64,000 bases of DNA from Pseudomonas citronellolis (GCF_900112375.1 NZ_FOLS01000001.1:186001-250000), one strand, 5' to 3'. Shown: positions 1 to 9,102, counted from the first letter of the stretch. Numbers and translations: made by a program. The notes: generated by a model from the sequence alone, not told the origin.

Positions 1-406
<406 letters not shown>

Positions 407-1354
407 TCAGTTGGGCAGGCGCGCGCTGTGTTCGAGCATCAGTTGCTCGTCCTCGGCGAGCATGCCGGGGATGCAGTCGCGGAGGAATTCGACCCAGGTG
501 CGGATCTTCGCATCGAGGAACTGCCGCGACGGGTAGAGCGCGTAGATGTTCAGGTGGAACAGGCTGTAGCCGGGCATCACCCGCACCAGGCTGCCGTTGC
601 GCAGCCCCTCCACCGCCGAGTAGACCGGCAGCGCGCCTATGCCCATGCCGGCCACCACCGCCTCGGTCAGGGCGTCGGCGGTGTTGACCTGGAAGTGGGT
701 GTGGTCGATGTGCGCCAGCTCTTCGCCGTCCGGGCCGTGGAACAGCCACTTGTCCAGCGACATCACGCTGTTCACCAGGCGCAGGCAGCGGTGCCCGGCC
801 AGTTCCGCCGGCACCTTGGGCGAGCCATGCCGCGTCACGTAGGCGGGGGCCGCGCAGAGCACGCTGTGGGTCTGCCCCAGGCGCTTGGAGACGAAGCCGG
901 AGTCGGGCAGCTCGGGGGCGATCACCACCGAGATGTCGTAGCCCTCGTCGAGGATGTCGGTGGTGCGGTTGGCCAGGGTCAGGTCGAAGCTGACTTCCGA
1001 ATACATCTCGCTGTACTGGGAGATCGCCTTGATCAGGTAGTGCTGGCCGATGCCGGTCATGGCATGCACCTTGAGCTTGCCGGCCGGGCGCGAGTGGGCG
1101 TCGCTGGCCTCGGCCTCGGCTTCCTCGATGTAGCCGAGGATCTGCTGGCAGCGCAGCAGGTAGCGCTGGCCGGCTTCGGTGAGGGCGATGCGGCGGGTGG
1201 TGCGGTGCAGCAGGCGGGTACGCAGGTGGGCTTCGAGCTTGGCCACGGTACGCGAGACGTAGGCCGTGGTGAGGTCCATGCGCTGGGCGGCGGCGGTGAA
1301 GCTGCCGGTCTCGGCGACACAGACGAAGGCACGCATGTTGTGCAGCAGGTCCAT
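407..1354 (-). CDS. LysR family transcriptional regulator
   Basis: Predicted DNA-binding regulator of 315 residues. Residues 1-60 form the winged HTH (MRAFVCVAETGSFTAAAQRM, then VSRTVAKLEAHL and TRRIALTEAGQRYL), followed by a linker helix and a LysR substrate-binding domain. Two adjacent ATG codons exist (1357 and 1354); the second is preferred because AGGAG lies five bases upstream of it, whereas only two bases separate it from the first. The gene is divergent from a FUSC-family efflux gene at 1677, the usual arrangement for a LysR protein controlling its neighbour. The effector is unknown. Confidence 0.9.
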   Translation of the reverse strand: MDLLHNMRAFVCVAETGSFTAAAQRMDLTTAYVSRTVAKLEAHLRTRLLHRTTRRIALTEAGQRYLLRCQQILGYIEEAEAEASDAHSRPAGKLKVHAMTGIGQHYLIKAISQYSEMYSEVSFDLTLANRTTDILDEGYDISVVIAPELPDSGFVSKRLGQTHSVLCAAPAYVTRHGSPKVPAELAGHRCLRLVNSVMSLDKWLFHGPDGEELAHIDHTHFQVNTADALTEAVVAGMGIGALPVYSAVEGLRNGSLVRVMPGYSLFHLNIYALYPSRQFLDAKIRTWVEFLRDCIPGMLAEDEQLMLEHSARLPN

Positions 1355-1435
1355 CATTTCTCCTGAGAGCCTGTCCGCGCGCCGTGCCGGGCGATGCCGG
1401 CTACAGCAAAGTCTTGTTACAGATTCGCGACAGGC

Positions 1436-1496
1436 GGCGAATTGTCGCATAACTGCCCACGGCGAATTGTTGTTTTTCAGGCAACAATAATTCGCC
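1436..1496. promoter_or_regulatory. Three GGCGAATT boxes in the lysR/FUSC divergent region
   Basis: In the 322-bp gap (1355-1676) the octamer GGCGAATT occurs at 1436-1443 and 1461-1468 on the plus strand and at 1489-1496 on the minus strand. The second and third copies form an inverted repeat with extended partial arms (TTGTTG/CAACAA). GCGACA (1427) and TGTCGC (1443) form another inverted pair overlapping the first box. The spread of about 60 bp fits the recognition-plus-activation site layout of LysR regulators, so this is a candidate operator. The rest of the gap shows nothing else recognisable. Confidence 0.45.
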
Positions 1497-1676
1497 CAAC
1501 TGTCAGCTTATCCTGCCTCCGGCGGTTTTCTAGAATCGCCTCCCCACCGCGGCCCCTCCGCAGTTCCCAGGATTCACAGCTGTGTTCCGCCATACGCGCC
1601 AGGCTCGTTTCGCCCCTGCTCCGTCGCCCTTCCCGCAGCCCTGCGGTTGCACAGTTCCCGACTCGCCGCTGCCCCG

Positions 1677-3845
1677 ATGAACAGCCTCACCCGCATCAGC
1701 GCGCGCCTGCCCGGCGCCGACGCGCTGCGCCAGGCGGCGTCCGCCTGGGCCCATAGCGACGGGGTGACCTGGGTGTTCATCGGCAAGACCCTGCTCACCG
1801 CCTTCCTCGCCCTGTGGCTGGCCTACCGCCTGGAGCTGCCGCAGCCGAACACCGTGCTGGTCAGCGCCTTCATCGTGCTGCAGCCGCAGAGCGGGCAGGT
1901 CCTGGCCAAGAGCTTCTACCGCATCCTCGGCACCCTGGCCGGGCTCACGGTGATGGTCACCTTCATCGCCCTGTTCGCCCAGGAGCGCGTGCTGTTCCTG
2001 CTCTGCGTGTCGATCTGGGTCGGCCTGTGCACCGCCGGCGCCGCGCGCTACCGCGATTTCCGCGCCTACGCCTGCCTGCTGGCCGGCTACACCGCGGTGA
2101 TGATCGGCATCCCCGCCACCCTGCACCCGGAGGGCGCCTTCATGGCGGCGCTGTGGCGGGTGCTGGAGATCACCCTGGGCATCTTCTGCACCGGCTTGGT
2201 CAGCGCACTGGTGCTGCCGCAGACCAGCAGCGCCGTGCTGCGCAATGCCCTGGACACACGTTTCGGCGACTTCGCCGGTCTGGCCGCCGCCGGCCTGGAA
2301 GGCACCCTCGACCACGCCCGCTTCGAGCAGGCCGCCGCGCGCATCGCCGCCGAGGCCGTGGGCCTGGAGAACCTGCGCAACGTCACCGCCTTCGAAGACC
2401 CGCACATGCGCCTGCGCAGCGGCCGCCTGGCGCGCCTGAACAGCGAGTTCATGCAGTTGACCACGCGCTTCCATGCCCTGCAGCGCCTGCTCGACCGCCT
2501 GCGCGAACGCCAGGCCGGCGCCGTGCTGGAAGTGCTGATGCCATGCCTGGTGGAGGTCGGCGGCCTGCTCGCCGGCTGGCATGGCCGGCCGCTGCGCGAC
2601 GCCGACGCGGCCTTCCTCGCCGCCCAGCTGGAGCACTGCCGCCAGCAACTGATGCCGCACATCCGCGAGGCCCGCGCCAGGCTCGCCCACGCCTGCCCGC
2701 GGGAGGCCGACCAGTTGGACTTCGAGACCGCCGCCGAGCTGCTGTTCCGCTTCGCCGGCGACCTCCACGACTACGCCCAGACCCACGCCTCCCTGGCCGC
2801 CCACAGGCACGCCCGCGAGCAGTGGAAGGAGCGTTTCACGCCCAAGGCCAACGCCGTGGCCGCGGCGGTGGCCGGGCTGCGCTGCGCGCTGCTGGTGCTG
2901 GTCGGCGGGGTGTTCTGGATCGAGACCTCGTGGCTCAGCGGCGCCACCTTCACCCTCACCTCGGTGCTGATCGCCGCGCTGTCCTCGGCCTCGCCCAACC
3001 CCAAACGCCTGTCGCTGCAGCTGACCTTCGGCACCCTGCTGGGCGCCACGCTGGGCTTCATCCTCACCTTCCGCGTGCTGCCGCACCTGGATGGCTTCCC
3101 GCTGCTGTGCATGGTGCTGGCGCCGGTGTTCGCCCTCGGCGCCTTCCTCATCACCCGCCCGCAGTGGAGCGGCTACGGCGTGGGCCTGCTGGTGTGGTTC
3201 TGCATCGCCTCGCTGCCGGCCAACCTGGCGCGCTACGACGCCTACACCTTCATCAACGAATACCTGGCCATGCTGCTGTCCATGGGCATGGCGGTGGTGG
3301 CGGCCATGGTGATACTGCCACCGAACCGCCCCTGGCTGTGGGAACGCCTGGAGGCCGAACTGCGCATGCGCGTGGTGCACACCATCAGCGACCCGCTGAA
3401 GGGCCTGTCGGCCGGTTTCGAAAGCGGCACCCGCGACCTGCTCAACCAGGCCTACGGCCTGGCCAGCGGCCGCCCCGACGTGCAGCGCCGGCTGCTGCGC
3501 TGGATGTTCCAGGTGCAGGAGGTGGGCCTGGCGATCATCGAGCTGCGTCGCGAGCAGGCGGTGCTGCCCGACGAGCCCTGGTACGCCGAGCACATGCCCT
3601 GGCGCCGCGCCATCCGCGCCATGGGCCGGGCGCTGATCCGCCTGTTCATCCAGCCCAGCGAGCACAACCGCCTGCGCGCCCTGGCGGCGGTGGAGCACGC
3701 CATCCACAGCACCCGCAGCACCCAGGAACCGCGCCCGCCGCACTTCGACACCTCGCCGCTGCGGCGCATGTGCAGCTACCTGCACTTCATCCGCACCTCG
3801 CTGCTCGACCCCAGCTCGCCGCTGCGGGAGAGCTCGCGGGGTTGA
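1677..3845 (+). CDS. FUSC family inner-membrane efflux protein
   Basis: A 722-residue membrane protein with the two-half FUSC/AaeB layout: an N-terminal block of about six membrane segments (KTLLTAFLALWLAYRLELPQ onward), a long soluble middle region rich in Arg/Glu, and a second membrane block (residues about 400-540) followed by a cytoplasmic tail. The family exports aromatic acids or fusaric acid, normally with a membrane-fusion partner. No HlyD-type partner or DUF1656 protein is adjacent. The start at 1677 was chosen because MNSLTR begins homology-like sequence; an upstream in-frame ATG at 1647 is possible. It probably responds to the divergent LysR regulator. Confidence 0.85.
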   Translation: MNSLTRISARLPGADALRQAASAWAHSDGVTWVFIGKTLLTAFLALWLAYRLELPQPNTVLVSAFIVLQPQSGQVLAKSFYRILGTLAGLTVMVTFIALFAQERVLFLLCVSIWVGLCTAGAARYRDFRAYACLLAGYTAVMIGIPATLHPEGAFMAALWRVLEITLGIFCTGLVSALVLPQTSSAVLRNALDTRFGDFAGLAAAGLEGTLDHARFEQAAARIAAEAVGLENLRNVTAFEDPHMRLRSGRLARLNSEFMQLTTRFHALQRLLDRLRERQAGAVLEVLMPCLVEVGGLLAGWHGRPLRDADAAFLAAQLEHCRQQLMPHIREARARLAHACPREADQLDFETAAELLFRFAGDLHDYAQTHASLAAHRHAREQWKERFTPKANAVAAAVAGLRCALLVLVGGVFWIETSWLSGATFTLTSVLIAALSSASPNPKRLSLQLTFGTLLGATLGFILTFRVLPHLDGFPLLCMVLAPVFALGAFLITRPQWSGYGVGLLVWFCIASLPANLARYDAYTFINEYLAMLLSMGMAVVAAMVILPPNRPWLWERLEAELRMRVVHTISDPLKGLSAGFESGTRDLLNQAYGLASGRPDVQRRLLRWMFQVQEVGLAIIELRREQAVLPDEPWYAEHMPWRRAIRAMGRALIRLFIQPSEHNRLRALAAVEHAIHSTRSTQEPRPPHFDTSPLRRMCSYLHFIRTSLLDPSSPLRESSRG

Positions 3846-3873
3846 GGAAGCCGCGCGCTCCTACCGGCTTCTC

Positions 3874-3938
3874 GTAGGCGCGAGCTTGCTCGCGAACAAA
3901 CGCGGTGCCATGCGGTTCGCGAGCAAGCTCGCTCCTAC
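3874..3938. repeat. Inverted pair of REP palindromes (GCGAGCTTGCTCGCGAAC type)
   Basis: CGCGAGCTTGCTCGCGAAC and its inverted copy TTCGCGAGCAAGCTCGC flank a short loop; each arm ends in GTAGG/CCTAC. It lies 28 bp behind the FUSC stop codon. The same pair occurs at 11302-11367 and one arm at 56493-56514, so it is a dispersed Pseudomonas REP element. Confidence 0.85.
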
Positions 3939-3996
3939 GAAGAGCACCTCGGCGCAGTCGACAAGACAGTTGCTCCGTGAGGCATGACATTTCCCC

Positions 3997-4318
3997 GTAG
4001 GAGCGGACCTTGTCCGCGATAGCCGGAACCACCGGCGCGATTCGCGGATGAGATCCGCTCCTACGCCGCCCCACCCACGCCATTCCCCTGTAGGAGCGCG
4101 CCCTGCGCGCGAATCGCGGGCAGGGCCCGCTCCTACAGCAGAGAACATAACGCCAACGGTTCCCGGGAAGCACAGGCGTAGGAGCGGACCTTGTCCGCGA
4201 TAGCCGGACGTACCGGCGCGATTCGCGGATGAGATCCGCTCCTACGCCGCCCCACCCACGCCATTCCCCTGTAGGAGCGCGCCCTGCGCGCGAAATCGCG
4301 GGCAGGGCCCGCTCCTAC
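3997..4318. repeat. Tandem array of two compound REP units (A and B palindromes), period 181 bp
   Basis: Unit 1 has palindrome A at 3997-4064 (GTAGGAGCGGACCTTGTCCG ... CCGCTCCTAC) and palindrome B at 4090-4136 (GTAGGAGCGCGCCCTGCGCG ... CCGCTCCTAC). Unit 2 repeats them at 4178-4245 and 4271-4318, with the same linker (CCCCACCCACGCCATTCCC) between A and B. The same A-B unit recurs at 62465-62856. The whole 3846-4618 gap holds only these REP elements and the leader of the next gene. Confidence 0.85.
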
Positions 4319-4441
4319 ACCGGCCCCTATCGCACAACGACCGCGACACGACCGCGCAGCGTCATCATGGCCACCCTCGCCCCGCGAACCCGCGCCGTTG
4401 CTGGATTGTTGCCTTTTAGTACGAGGTATTTTTGGCTTCCA

Positions 4442-4457
4442 GGCATATGAATATGCC
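4442..4457. promoter_or_regulatory. Perfect palindrome GGCATAT-GA-ATATGCC, candidate operator
   Basis: Seven-base perfect arms separated by two bases, about 160 bp upstream of the DUF2790 gene, in an otherwise AT-richer stretch. Its size and symmetry suit a dimeric regulator. The regulator is unknown. Confidence 0.35.
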
Positions 4458-4618
4458 CGCCGCGGACCTACCATTTGCTTGCTGTTGAAGCGCGCCGCAA
4501 CACCCAAGAACCCGATTGCAACATCCCTAAAGACATCTTCCCGATGAAGCCGATGAACTTCGTCCTGGCCGCGTGCGCCCGGATGCGGCTCCCGCTCGGG
4601 AAAAAGGCAGGAAAATTC

Positions 4619-4882
4619 ATGAAAGCCCTAGTCGTTCTGGCCCTGGCCAGCCTCTCCTCGCTCGCCCTCGCTGCGCAGGCGGACGATGCTGTCCAACCTC
4701 AGAGTCCGGCAGTGGAGCAATACACCTATGGAATGAACCTGGACGTCGCCCACGTGGTTTCCACCACCGACGTCTCCAACCAGTGCGGGGTCGTGCCCGC
4801 GCAGATGACCTACGACGACTCGAAAGGCGAGCGTCACACCATCGAGTACCAGGTCTGGGGCAACGGCTGCACTGGCGGCTAG
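4619..4882 (+). CDS. DUF2790 domain-containing small exported protein
   Basis: An 87-residue protein with a clear signal peptide (MKALVVLALASLSSLALA, cleavage near residue 20) and a mature part containing YTYGMNLDVAHVVS, two cysteines (NQCG and NGCTGG) and a GERHTIEYQVWG stretch, the typical DUF2790 pattern of pseudomonads. The role of the family is unknown; the mature protein should be periplasmic or secreted, with its two cysteines possibly disulfide-linked. The ATG at 4619 is preferred over upstream in-frame ATGs because the signal peptide starts exactly there and AGGCAGGAAA precedes it. A monocistronic gene. Confidence 0.85.
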   Translation: MKALVVLALASLSSLALAAQADDAVQPQSPAVEQYTYGMNLDVAHVVSTTDVSNQCGVVPAQMTYDDSKGERHTIEYQVWGNGCTGG

Positions 4883-4958
4883 GCCCATCCGGAACGCAAC
4901 CGCGAAGGGTCCACGCCCCCTTCGCGGCGCGTTGCAGGTTCTCTCCCCTCCCCCTTCC

Positions 4959-6257
4959 CTAACGCTGCAGCACCGACCTCGCCAGGTTGCGGCTGTGCAC
5001 CCCGAACGCCCGGATCAACGCCAATAGCTGTTCGTCCAGCTGCGCATCGTGCTGCAGCGGCGCCAGTTCGTTGCCGGCGCTGAAACCGACGCCGGCATCC
5101 GCCGGGACCGTCGCCAGCCAATGACCGATCGCCGCGTCGAAGGCCGCCGCATGGGCATGGGATTCGACCGCCACCACCTCCCTCGGGTAATCGGCCGAAT
5201 ACGCCGGATAGCCCCCGTCGCCGGAAGCATCGGCATAGGCGGCGAGCAGCGCCGAACCCTGCGGCTTGCGCAGCGATTCCAGCAGCCAGTCCAGTTGGTA
5301 GCGCTCCACGCCCAGGTGGCGGCTGGCCACGCGGCTGATGGCGGCCTTCTTGTCGGCGTCGAAACCGGCCATGGCCTTGAGCGCGGTCCACAGCATGCTG
5401 GCGGTGGTTTCGCCGGGTAATGGCGTGCTGTGGTAGGGCTGCGTCAGGTCCTGGAGGTAATGCATCGACCAGCCGAGGAAGCGGTAGCCCCAGTACGGGT
5501 GGCCATGTTCGAAGGCGTAGCGCGCCAGGCCGTGGAACTGGTAGGCGCGCCATTCCGGCCAGCTGCGCTGCAGGTAGGGCGCGCCGGCGAAGATGATCGG
5601 CGACTCGTGGTAGAAGCCCATGTGGAACGGCGCCTGGGAGCTGAACTCGTAGCCCGGGTCGCCGAACGGCTGCGGGCCGAAGCCATAGCGCTGGCCAGCC
5701 GTGCCAGGGTTGTCGCTGAACAGGTGGATGTCGTGGCCGAAGTCCGGCTCGTCGCTAGCGCTGGCCAGCACCGCCAGGGCCGGCACCGGCTCGCCCGGCT
5801 GCAAGGCGATGAAGCGCCAGCGCACCCAGCCGGCGAGGTCGTGGAACACCAGCACGTCGGACGCCTTCAGGTGCGGCCGCCCGGGCTGGTCGTGCCCCGG
5901 CGCGGGCTGGATGGCATTGGCCAGCTTGATCTCCGGGTTAAGCCGCAGCGCCGTGAGGAAGGCCAGGCGCAAATCCTGCTCCGTGCCGGTGAAGCGCAGC
6001 GCGTCGGGCCGCGCCGGGTACTGGCGGAAGTGCTCGCGGGCGAAGCGCTCCTGCTCGTCGAGCAGTGGTACCAAACCCTCGCGTTCGGCGGCGAGGAAGG
6101 TCTCCAGCGGCTCCATGGGCGCCGCCGGCGCAGCGGCCACGGCCGGCAGTCGGGCCAGGGCCTGGTAGCTGCCCAGGGCATGGTTGGACCAGGCCCAGAG
6201 GCAACGCGGCAGGATCAGCAGGGACAGCAGCAGGCAAATGCGCAACCGGTGGCTCAT
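4959..6257 (-). CDS. Zinc-dependent phospholipase C/P1 nuclease superfamily exoprotein
   Basis: A 432-residue protein. The signal peptide (residues 1-22, ending LWA) is followed by Trp23 (WSNHALGSYQ); an N-terminal Trp of the mature enzyme is a zinc ligand in this superfamily. Further candidate zinc ligands are in FGHDIH (about 173-178), EHGHPYWG (about 250) and HYLQDLTQPYH (266-276), the last matching the family's HxxxDxxxPxH core. This predicts a secreted or periplasmic metal hydrolase acting on phospholipid or phosphodiester substrates. The start was chosen because GGAGG lies four bases upstream and the signal peptide begins there. Convergent-side neighbours are unrelated. The exact substrate is not known, and the protein is longer than classic 245-residue bacterial PLCs. 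Confidence 0.6.
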   Translation of the reverse strand: MSHRLRICLLLSLLILPRCLWAWSNHALGSYQALARLPAVAAAPAAPMEPLETFLAAEREGLVPLLDEQERFAREHFRQYPARPDALRFTGTEQDLRLAFLTALRLNPEIKLANAIQPAPGHDQPGRPHLKASDVLVFHDLAGWVRWRFIALQPGEPVPALAVLASASDEPDFGHDIHLFSDNPGTAGQRYGFGPQPFGDPGYEFSSQAPFHMGFYHESPIIFAGAPYLQRSWPEWRAYQFHGLARYAFEHGHPYWGYRFLGWSMHYLQDLTQPYHSTPLPGETTASMLWTALKAMAGFDADKKAAISRVASRHLGVERYQLDWLLESLRKPQGSALLAAYADASGDGGYPAYSADYPREVVAVESHAHAAAFDAAIGHWLATVPADAGVGFSAGNELAPLQHDAQLDEQLLALIRAFGVHSRNLARSVLQR

Positions 6258-6463
6258 GGGGCCTCCACTCTTCTCGGACGATGCCCCGCAGCCTAGCAAT
6301 CCCGGCGCCGCGGGGCACTGTCGCAGAGGGCCAGGGCGATTCACCGATAAGGCCAGGCTGACCATCATCAATGGCGAGCGCGGGGCCAGCCACTACACTT
6401 GCCGGGCATGACCTGCCGGCAGGGCGCCGTCGTCGCCGGCCATCGCAAGAAGGCATTTCCCCC

Positions 6464-8128
6464 ATGCTGCAATCCGTTTCACCGAAGAACGACCTGCCGC
6501 TGAAGAACGAGGCCGATCCCCAGCGCAGCGGCGTGCTCGCCCCGTTCGGCATCGCGGCCTTCCGCATCATCTGGATCTGCAACCTGTTCGCCAACCTGGG
6601 CACCTGGGCGCAGTCGGTGGCCGCCGCCTGGGTGGTCACCGAGGCCCACGCCAGCCCGCTGATGGTGGCGATGATCCAGGTCGCCTCGGCGCTGCCGCTG
6701 GTGCTGCTGTCGATCCTCTCCGGGGTGCTGGCGGACAACCACGACAGGCGCAAGATCATGCTCGTCGGCCTGTCCATCGAACTGTCCGGCGCCGCCCTGG
6801 TGACGCTGCTGGCGTTCCTCGGCTACCTCGACCCGCTGCTGCTGATCGCTTCCATCCTCTGGCTGTCCCTGGGCAGCTCCATCACCATCCCGGCCTGGCA
6901 GGCGGCGGTGAACGAGCAGGTGCCGGCGCGCCTGGTGGGCGACGCGGTGCTGCTCAACAGCGTCAACTACAACGTCGCCCGCGCGGTCGGCCCGGCCATC
7001 GGCGGCCTGCTGCTGTCGGCCACCGGCGCGCCCTGGGTGTTCCTGTTCAACTGCCTGTGCTACGCCTCGCTGATCTGGGCCATCTGGCAATGGCGCCGCG
7101 AGGTGCCCAAGCGCACCCTGCCGCCGGAGCACATCGTCGAAGGGGTGGTGGCGGCGCTGCGCTTCACCCAGTACTCCAGCGTCACCCGCCTGGTGATGCT
7201 GCGCTCGGCGGTGTTCGGCCTGTCGGCCAGCGCGGTCTGGGCGCTGCTGCCGCTGCTGGCGCACCGCAACCCCGACGGCAACGCCTCGGTGTACGGCTAC
7301 ATGCTCGGCGCCCTGGGCCTGGGCGCCATCCTCGGCAGCACCCTGGTCGGCCGCCTGCGCAAGGTGATCGGCACCAGCCGGCTGATCAGCCTGGGCGGCG
7401 GCACCCTCGGCCTGGTGCTGCTGGTCCTCGGCACGGTGGACAACCTCTGGGTGCTGTTCCCGGCGCTGATCCTCGGCGGCAGCTGCTGGATAGCCGCGGT
7501 GGCCAGCTACAACTCGGCGGTGCAGATACTGGTGCCGGACTGGGTCAAGGCGCGCGCCCTGGCGCTGTACCAGACGGCCATCTACGGCGGCCTGGCGCTG
7601 GGCTCGTTCCTCTGGGGCCACTTCGCCGGCACCCTGGGCGTGCAGGGCGCGCTGCTGGCCGCCGGCTGCCTGCTGCTGGTGTCGGTGGCGCTGCTGTACA
7701 ACTCGCGCCTGCCGGAGCTCAACCCCGGCAGCATCGCCCGCGCGCCCAGCACCCTGCCGGGGGAGCCGACCTTCGTCTTCGACACCCAGCGCGGCTCGGT
7801 GCTGGTGACCATCGAATACCGCATCCCGGCCGAGCGCACCCGCGACTTCGTCCGCGCGGCCAAGGCGCTGCGCCGCCTGCGCCTGCGCAACGGCGCCGAA
7901 CGCTGGGCGCTGTACCGCGACATCAGCGACAAGGAGGCCTGGCAGGAGGTGTTCCTGGTGGACAACTGGATCGCCCACCTGAGGATGCTCGACCGCATGA
8001 CGCTGGAGGACAAGACCATCATCGACACGGTCACCAGCCTGCATGCGGGGGATGCGCCGCCGAAGATGCGGCATGGGGTGAGCTATGAGTCGGGGAGCTA
8101 CGAGGCGCCGCCGGAGACGTTGGGGTGA
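6464..8128 (+). CDS. MFS transporter of the MFS_3/enterobactin-exporter type with C-terminal ABM-like domain
   Basis: A 554-residue protein. Residues about 20-420 hold twelve predicted membrane segments, with the motif-A-like loop GVLADNHDRRK after TM2. The C-terminal part after FVFDTQRGSVLVTIEYRIPA is soluble and resembles a dimeric alpha/beta-barrel (antibiotic biosynthesis monooxygenase-like) domain, a known fusion in this MFS subfamily. Members export siderophores or drugs, but no siderophore genes are nearby, so the substrate is open. The ATG at 6464 follows AGAAGG at ten bases. It is divergent from the phospholipase-like gene. Confidence 0.85.
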   Translation: MLQSVSPKNDLPLKNEADPQRSGVLAPFGIAAFRIIWICNLFANLGTWAQSVAAAWVVTEAHASPLMVAMIQVASALPLVLLSILSGVLADNHDRRKIMLVGLSIELSGAALVTLLAFLGYLDPLLLIASILWLSLGSSITIPAWQAAVNEQVPARLVGDAVLLNSVNYNVARAVGPAIGGLLLSATGAPWVFLFNCLCYASLIWAIWQWRREVPKRTLPPEHIVEGVVAALRFTQYSSVTRLVMLRSAVFGLSASAVWALLPLLAHRNPDGNASVYGYMLGALGLGAILGSTLVGRLRKVIGTSRLISLGGGTLGLVLLVLGTVDNLWVLFPALILGGSCWIAAVASYNSAVQILVPDWVKARALALYQTAIYGGLALGSFLWGHFAGTLGVQGALLAAGCLLLVSVALLYNSRLPELNPGSIARAPSTLPGEPTFVFDTQRGSVLVTIEYRIPAERTRDFVRAAKALRRLRLRNGAERWALYRDISDKEAWQEVFLVDNWIAHLRMLDRMTLEDKTIIDTVTSLHAGDAPPKMRHGVSYESGSYEAPPETLG

Positions 8129-8160
8129 GGGTGTTCGCCTGAGGGTGAGGTGCCCGGCGG

Positions 8161-8342
8161 GAAGTCCGCTCCCTCTCCCTAACCCTCTCCCTGAAGGGAG
8201 AGGGGACCGTTCGGAGCGCTTGGATGTTTTGGAGTCAGCCGGCAACACCGAGGGTTTCAGGCTGAAACCATTCCTTCTCTCGGCACGGACAAGCCCCCTC
8301 TCCCTTCAGGGAGAGGGCTGGGGAGAGGGTTGCGCGGTCGAA
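8161..8342. repeat. Composite palindromic element, full copy 1 (MITE-like)
   Basis: Two 35-bp arms (8171-8205 and 8295-8329) are inverted copies of each other differing at two positions; each is itself partly palindromic (CTCTCCCTGAAGGGAGAG). They enclose a spacer of about 90 bp. The same arms and a similar spacer (ACCGTTCGG, GGATGTTT, GTCAGCCGG, TGAAACCAT, ACGGACAAGCCCCC) occur at 56274-56462. It fills the gap between the convergent MFS and cobS genes and encodes nothing. Confidence 0.8.
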
Positions 8343-8367
8343 TCACACACCACAGGGTTCCGGCTGA

Positions 8368-9102
8368 TTAGATCGCCAACCCCACCAACACCGCACACTC
8401 CACCAACTCCACCAAAGCCCCCGCCGTATCCCCGGTGGTGCCGTCCAGCCGCGCCATCAGCCGGTTGCGCCACCAGAGGAACACCGCCAGCGCCACCACC
8501 AGCGCCACCAGGCCGCTCAGGCCGGTGAGCGGCATCAGCGCGGCGTTGAGCACCAGCATCCAGGGCAGCGCGCGGCGCGGCAGGTGGTCGGCCAGGGCCT
8601 GGCCGAGGCCGCCGGGGCGGGCGTAGGGAGTGGTGAGGAACAGCAGCGGCAGGGCCACCCGCGCGAGCCAGGGCGCCAGCAGCAGGGCCCAGAAGTGGTG
8701 GGCGTCGAGCAGCGCCGCGATGGCGCAGAACTTCACCAGCAACAGCACTACCAGCACCACCACCGCCACCGGGCCGCTGCGCGGGTCCTTCATGATCGCC
8801 AGGGTGCGCTCGCGGTCGCCCAGGCCGCCCACCCAGGCGTCGGCGGTGTCGGCCAGGCCGTCCAGGTGCAGGGCGCCGCTGAAGGCCACCCATACGGCCA
8901 GCAGCAGCGCGGCGTGCAGCAGCAGGTAGGTCTCGCCGAAGAAGTAGCCCAGCGCATAGAGCCCGCCCCCCATCAGCGCCCCCACCAGCGGGTAGAACAG
9001 CGTGGCGCGGCCGAACTGCTCGGGCGTGGGCACCTCGCCCAGGCGGATCGGGATGCGGCTGAGGAACTGCAGGGCGATCAACGGCAGGAACAGGTTGCTC
9101 AT
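8368..9102 (-). CDS. cobS: Adenosylcobinamide-GDP ribazoletransferase (cobalamin synthase)
   Basis: A 244-residue polytopic inner-membrane enzyme joining adenosylcobinamide-GDP with alpha-ribazole (or its phosphate), the last assembly step of cobalamin (CobV in the older Pseudomonas naming). Diagnostic sequences are ALQFLSRIPI near the N-terminus and SGALHLDGLADTADAW with the Asp cluster that binds metal and substrate, then KDPRSGP. It is the last gene of the operon and its ATG overlaps the cobC stop by four bases (ATGA), implying translational coupling. Confidence 0.95.
   Translation of the reverse strand: MSNLFLPLIALQFLSRIPIRLGEVPTPEQFGRATLFYPLVGALMGGGLYALGYFFGETYLLLHAALLLAVWVAFSGALHLDGLADTADAWVGGLGDRERTLAIMKDPRSGPVAVVVLVVLLLVKFCAIAALLDAHHFWALLLAPWLARVALPLLFLTTPYARPGGLGQALADHLPRRALPWMLVLNAALMPLTGLSGLVALVVALAVFLWWRNRLMARLDGTTGDTAGALVELVECAVLVGLAI

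Noticed and set aside
1530-3785. A 751-codon open frame on the minus strand opposite the FUSC gene
   Set aside because: Low-complexity Ala/Gln/Gly/His composition typical of antisense to a high-GC membrane-protein gene; no recognisable domain.
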